Below are positions 59,060-64,000 of a stretch of 64,000 bases of DNA, one piece after another. The stretch comes from Cyanoderma ruficeps. Lineage: Eukaryota; Chordata; Aves; Passeriformes; Timaliidae. A program made the translations under genes and the position numbers. How positions within the stretch are numbered: the first letter of the stretch is position 1; each line of letters opens with the position of its first letter. The DNA lies in assembly GCA_008694505.1 (NCBI GenBank), contig VZDJ01000056.1, positions 6,451,205 through 6,515,204 on the forward strand. Direction: 5' to 3'. The notes below the pieces were generated by a model. That model was not told the origin of the DNA. It made no database searches and saw only the letters and a list, made by a program, of their open reading frames with translations.

Positions 59060-60684
59060 ACAAGGGGAAGGAAAACTATGCCAAAAGTTTTCACAGACAT
59101 TCAGTGTGAGCAACTGCCTCAAAATGAGGCCCAGAAATGGGCTCTTTTCGGTCAGGTTGGAGTTAATTTAAAATAGGAACACAAGTTTAGGTGCAAAACA
59201 TGTAATTTTTTTAGCTGAAACTTCAGGTTGGAATGAAGCATTTCTCAAACAGCCAGAAGATCAGCTATTTTACTTCCTTTGCTCCTTTTCATACTGTGCT
59301 ATTGATTTTGTTTGGGCACTGCAGATTTTTTTTTGGTTTTTGTGCACTGAATTTTTAGGGCTGTTTTTTTCCCCTTCTTCAGAGATGATGTTTTCTAAAC
59401 TTGGACTACAGAACAAGTTGCACAGAAGTTGCCCTAGAACAAGTGGAGGTCAGAGTGACCTTCACTTGACACAGAAAGCAAAAAGCATTTCCGGTACAAC
59501 CTGCTATAAAAAAGACATGGCTGTTGCTATTAATCTGCTTGGCATGATTGCTGAATGATGAATGCTTTTAAAAAATTTGAAGCTATTGTTCTTTTGCTGA
59601 AAGGTGGAGTTCCAAGAAAATGTATATTATTCAATATTTAAAAGTTAAAAATCATCCCAAACAGAAACTTTTCTCTATGCTGAGAGATGGGAATTGTGGA
59701 TAACAAGGCATTACTGAGCAGTAGGTGTAAAGCCACTACATTAAAAATGACTCAACCATGTTGGGACATTTAGCAGCAGCCCTGTCCTTTCCATGAGCTT
59801 ATAAATCATAATCACTTTCCAGTAACCACCTTATCATTCTTCTGGGGAGATTTCATGTTGCCCTGGCACTGTCTGCTTTATGTACCATAGTGATGGGTCT
59901 ATTAACTATTCAGTGCCTTCACATTTCCTGCCAGGTACTGTTGGTATCAAGCAGAACCTCTGGGTACTGTCTGGCTTTTGGTGCCTTTGTAAAGCTGCTC
60001 TGAGTCTGCTTCCCCCTCACAGGCAGGGGATGAGTGTCTTTTACAAAATTTCCATGTATCATATCTTCAGTTGGCTCTTGACCTAATGCTATGCAAATCT
60101 TTGCTCCCCTGGAGAAGAGTTGGTGAAATAAGAAAGAAAATATTCCAGATAGGAATGTTACGTGTTAAAATATATATTAGACTGGTTTAAGAGAGGCTAT
60201 TAAGGATGAATTTGAAATAGGGCATTATTTTGCATTAGCTACTTAGCCCATCTCTGATGTCTGTTTAATTTTCCAGTTGATATTCTTGTATTTCTGAGTA
60301 TTACTCCTGGTTTTATCAGAGATGCAGCTTTAGCTCAGTCTCTCTGAGGAATAAGTCCTGATTCATTAATGGTCAATAAATACAAGAGAAAAACTGGATA
60401 GGGCCTGAATGATTGGGCCAGTTGTCAGCACTGGAGCTATCAGACACTGTCACTTCCAATCTGCTTGAGAATATACACAACACCAAGCTCAGACACCGCA
60501 AGTGAGAGCACCAGATAATGATGTAAAATTATCCCAGCAAGGCTTATTTTTCTAGATTTTGCATGTCCATCATCCACTCAGTAAAACCATCAGTAGTGTG
60601 TGATCTCCCCAGGTCTCTTTCTGTTGTTTGTGGCCCTCCTGTATTTTTGCTGCTGTCACTCAGACACTGCTGCAGGCCAGAAGC
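59060..60684. other. Non-coding stretch, no gene recognised
   Basis: Open frames stay under 75 codons. The sequence looks unique and AT-leaning, with short T and A runs (for example 59329-59336). No RNA gene or repeat is recognised. Confidence 0.7.
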
Positions 60685-60755
60685 TGCACTTGAGGATCCC
60701 GATGGGTCCCTTCCAACTCAGCAAATTCTCTGTTTCTAAGACTGAATGATTCTAG
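60685..60755 (+). mobile_element. Short CR1 LINE 3'-tail fragment
   Basis: 'cttgaggatcccgatgggtc', 'ccttccaactcagcaaattc' and 'tctgtttctaag' correspond to the last bases of CR1 (gatgatc..ggtcccttccaactca..atattctgtgattct). Only the extreme 3' end is left, and it is followed by 'gaatgattctagg', which may be part of the terminal short repeat. Confidence 0.75.
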
Positions 60756-62187
60756 GAGGGGTATGAGAGTGGTTCCTCAGCCCACCATGGTCACCCATTG
60801 CATTTAGTAAAGGAACGAGGTACACATGGCCTGAAATCTGGTGCTGTTCCAGCAGCAGAAAAGCTTAACCATATGCAATATCTATGCAGCATAAAACCTG
60901 AAAATCCATACCAGCCACATTTCCTCACATTCAGCTCAGGCATGCTGCAGATTTATAGGCCATTTCTGAGTGATTTTGTTCCTAGGAATGCATCCTGGCT
61001 AAGACTGCCTTTGCATGCATCGTGCCGCTTTTGATTTAATCTTGATTAATTATTTTTGTCCAGCCATTCAGAGCCCACTCATCGGGGGCAATGATTTATG
61101 AAGCAAGCCATGAAATAGCCAGATTCTATTAGAAAGATCTGCAGTTACAAGACTGAAGCATTATTTATTGGGGCTTCACTGGTAATCGGTAATTTTTCCA
61201 CCAGCACCTGTGAGTGGGCAAGAAGATTCTGTTAGGCATTTTCTGGGATGATTGCTTGTTTTATTTACTTGTCTGTTTTCAACAGCCATGTGAGAATAAT
61301 GATTGTTATGGGTATTGAACTACACACATTTAAATAAGCCCCAAACACTCTCAGCAGTAAGTGGAGGGGAGGTAAGGCAGGTGTTTCCAGCACTGAGCAC
61401 ATCTAATACCTGGCTCTCTAGGCAAAAAGACACAGGTCTTATTGACTTTTAATGTAATCAGTTAAATGTCCAGCAATAGAAGTGTTGAATGCTGACTTTT
61501 GTACCTCAAAAATCAGCTGAAAGCTTTCCAGACACACTCCAGCTCTCATGCTAATGCAAAATTGCTGCTCCTGGAGTTTCACGACTGGTATTTTTGTGGG
61601 AGTTAAAAATACATATATACATATTTGAACAAATATTTCCTCTCCTCCTGCCATGCAGACCTGATGCTGCCTGTTTGCCCTTGCTGAGAGGGGAGGCAGG
61701 GACAGCCCTGGGACTCTGTGGAGCAGCCACATCTCTGCCCCTCACCCCTGCTGGGCCAGGCTTTACTGCTCTGCTCCTCCCTGCTCCTCTACTCTTTACA
61801 AACCGGCTTGTGGCAGCTGATTTTATTCTGGGGAGCTGATTTTATGCTCCAAGAGAAAGGTGTCTGGCTATTTTTCGAGGAAGTGTGTGTTTACAATGGA
61901 GAGGTGGCAGAAGGGAGCTGGGCTCAGTAGGTCAGGCAACTCTCCAAACCCAAAACAGTTCAAGAAAGCTCCTAACAGGCACCACAGAGATGAGGTTTAA
62001 GTCTTTCTTCTGTGCTGTGGTGCTGCTCTGTGCCCCTCACCAGGATGTTAGAGATACTGCCCTTGCTTTATTGCCCCCATGGAAATACGGGATTTCCAAT
62101 CCCAATTAAAAAGTACTTGGACATTTAAATGAATTCAGCCTAACTTATGTAAACTTGGTCAGAAAATGGTCCATTTTTGTCTTAAGG
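60756..62187. other. Non-coding stretch, no gene recognised
   Basis: A small tandem duplication places AGCTGATTTTAT at 61815-61826 and again at 61834-61845. A GC-richer patch spans about 61650-61800. Open frames are below 100 codons and unrecognised. Confidence 0.65.
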
Positions 62188-62290
62188 CAGTGATGACCAA
62201 ATTTAGGCTGCAAAGCCACCCTGCTCTTCCAGCAGCCCATGGCTCACACCACAGACCAATGGCTGCCCTGGTTAGGTGGCTCTGGACAGT
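62188..62290 (+). mobile_element. Possible hAT-type DNA transposon end
   Basis: The segment begins 'cagtgatgaccaaatttagg', close to the CAGTG-start terminal repeats of Charlie-like hAT elements (CAGTGATG-CCAAACTT-GG). It continues 'ctgcaaagccacc' and 'cagcccatggctcacacc', reminiscent of the gccac/gctc-rich subterminal region of such elements. I could not find the opposite terminal repeat or an 8-bp target duplication. The minus-strand 161-codon frame at 62159-62644 overlaps it and is unrecognised. This is a resemblance from memory only. Confidence 0.3.
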
Positions 62291-64000
62291 GTCACACACC
62301 CAAAAGCTCTTCATTTCTCTCTCTAGTACAAAGCCCTTTGCATTATGTGCAAAGAGAAAGCTCTGGTCCGTAAGAAATACTAGTTTTTCCTCTGCACCTT
62401 GCCCTGAGGTCCCATCATTTTTCACAATCCAAACAAGACTGGCCTCTCTCAGTGTGCACTTAGGAACCCAGTGAGTAACACATAGGAAATGAGGGGAAGG
62501 ATGCTGGAAATTCTGTGGCATCTTTTGTAATAGATAGGGTCTTAACCCCAGTGTCCTGGATAAACTCCAGTTCTGGTAATTGCATTCTGCATAGTTAAAA
62601 TCCCCCTGCAGTTTCAAATTATTATTGCTCACTTCCTTCCCCAAATTGCTGTGCAGCTCTGCTTTGTGCTGCTGAAGAGTTGCTTTGTTTCACCTGAGGG
62701 ATGATGGCATTTCATGACTGTATGAAATGGGCCTGAGTACACGGTTTGCACAACACTCAGTGAAACACTTTGGGATTATTCATAATTAAATATCCGCTCC
62801 CCGCAAATGAATGGGTTTCTAATGTTGGGTGAAGTAGCACAATGCATGACTTCTCTCTGTACTTGGAAGTTGGTAATATAAAACTTAAAAGAACAGTAAA
62901 AGACAGAAGGTTTCTAAAATTCCCCTTATGCAGCTAAGCATGCAAGCTCTAAGTGACTGTCTGAGTCTTTACTTTCCCATATTTTTATTGATTAATTGCT
63001 CTACTTCAATTTCCTAGTCCTAAGTGGAAACATTACAATCGTAACTTCAATCTCTGGCCACGATACAAACTGATTCTAAATCTTTAAATTGTGTCAGTGG
63101 GAGGAGGTGACGGGGGGTGGAAGGAAAGCTTTTTATTTTTATTACTAATTTTCATGTGTTCCAGGACTTACTAATTTCACGCAGATGTAAAGAAACCACA
63201 AGGTATTTCTGCTGCAGTCAAACCCAGGAGACGCCTCAGCATCATAAACTTGCTCTAGCATGATCTTGTCCCAACAGTGTGTCCTGGTAAGAAACTTGAG
63301 GATATCCCACAAACATCAAAACATACAAGTCTTTCTAGAGCTGAGCCAGTGACCTTTTTCAGCCCCAGCTTGGTTGAGTTATAACTGTATTCCCGTTCGA
63401 GATTCAGGCTTGTCCTTTTCGTGCTCATTGCTTGTGGTCTTGCAAGAATGTCACAGGCATCTCGTGAATTTCCAGCCTGTCCTGGAAAGAAGTGGTACCA
63501 CCTAGAAGCTCTGTGTCCCATAGGTCAGATACATTTCGTAGGAGCCTTAGCAGGGGAGAAAATAGCCAGGACTCCCATCCCTGGGAGCAGCATTCTTCAG
63601 TAATACTATTCCTCTGACCCCAGGGCTATTACTCACAAAGCAAAAGGTCAATATAATGGTGTAAGTAGATTCCTCATGCCCTTTTCTTCTCTGCAAGGTA
63701 GGTTGCAATCTGCTCCTCGATTGCTCCAGCGCTGTTTTGATGACGGCTAAAAATGAAATCAATAGAAAAGATTACAGAAAATTATGTATGATGTGGCATT
63801 CTTGAGAGAAAAAAATATGCTTAATTTGAAACAGAAAAATGCTGGCTTGGGAGCCACATGTGTATCTCATTTGGAAAAAAAATCTGTGCTGTTATTAAAG
63901 TAGCCACAATGAGAGTATTAGCTACAAATTAGGTATGTGTACTGGGAAGGCAGCTTTGTGTGGATGGGAGAGGGGCAGCAGCGTGTTTTACACTGAGACA
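62291..64000. other. Non-coding stretch, no gene recognised
   Basis: Around 62760-62830 the string 'gggattattcataattaaat' groups GGATTA and TAATTA homeodomain-type motifs, which alone prove nothing. Open frames of 60-90 codons near 63.2-63.8 kb overlap on both strands and are not recognised. Confidence 0.65.

Noticed and set aside
62159..62644. 161-codon minus-strand open frame as a gene
   Set aside because: It overlaps a possible transposon end, and there is no recognisable domain.
1..64000. CRISPR arrays, bacterial operons, or a novel multi-gene system
   Set aside because: No regularly spaced repeats, no tandem genes with ribosome binding sites, and the CR1 tails show this is vertebrate DNA.

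Overview
KIND OF ORGANISM. This is a stretch of vertebrate nuclear DNA, most likely from a bird. It is AT-leaning and CpG-poor, and no open frame reads as a known protein. The only interspersed repeats I can name with confidence are 3' ends of CR1 LINEs, recognisable by the ending that reads roughly 'ttggact(a/g)gatgatc...ggtccctt ccaac...attct(a)tga'. Short, old, sparse CR1 pieces with no SINEs are typical of avian genomes. I cannot name the species or the locus. Assembly gaps (a 16-base N block at 28304-28319 and single Ns at 19646 and 29140) all sit against simple repeats or homopolymers.

LAYOUT. 1-13.1 kb: an unusual G-run/purine tract (163-231), a CR1 tail (about 1330-1522), a block of palindromic GATTTAAATC copies (about 2844-2935), a small CR1 tail (about 4294-4345), a short direct repeat near 9.0 kb and a good CR1 tail (about 12900-13112). 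13.1-50.4 kb: about 37 kb in which I recognise no clear interspersed repeat (one doubtful fragment near 37.6 kb). It holds a perfect 15-bp hairpin (13289-13323), simple repeats, GC-richer pockets (14.8-15.05, 23.1-23.6, 25.1-25.5 and 28.4-28.9 kb) and a few long but unrecognised open frames. 50.4-64 kb: one minus-strand CR1 tail, two plus-strand CR1 tails and a possible hAT transposon end near 62.2 kb.

GENES. I find no protein-coding gene, tRNA, rRNA or CRISPR array that I can support. The open frames (up to 206 codons) are single, unspliced, match no family I know, and several are open on both strands at once, which fits chance or composition. Several short intervals have good splice signals on both sides. 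The best are listed as low-confidence candidate exons. Similar intervals with no open frame also occur here, so such signals alone are weak evidence. The window is best read as intergenic sequence or the inside of one or more large introns.

NOVEL SYSTEM. I found no sign of a new multi-gene system. The items most worth checking are the perfect hairpin, the purine/G-run tract, the GATTTAAATC palindrome block, the splice-flanked candidates and the 37-kb repeat-poor stretch.
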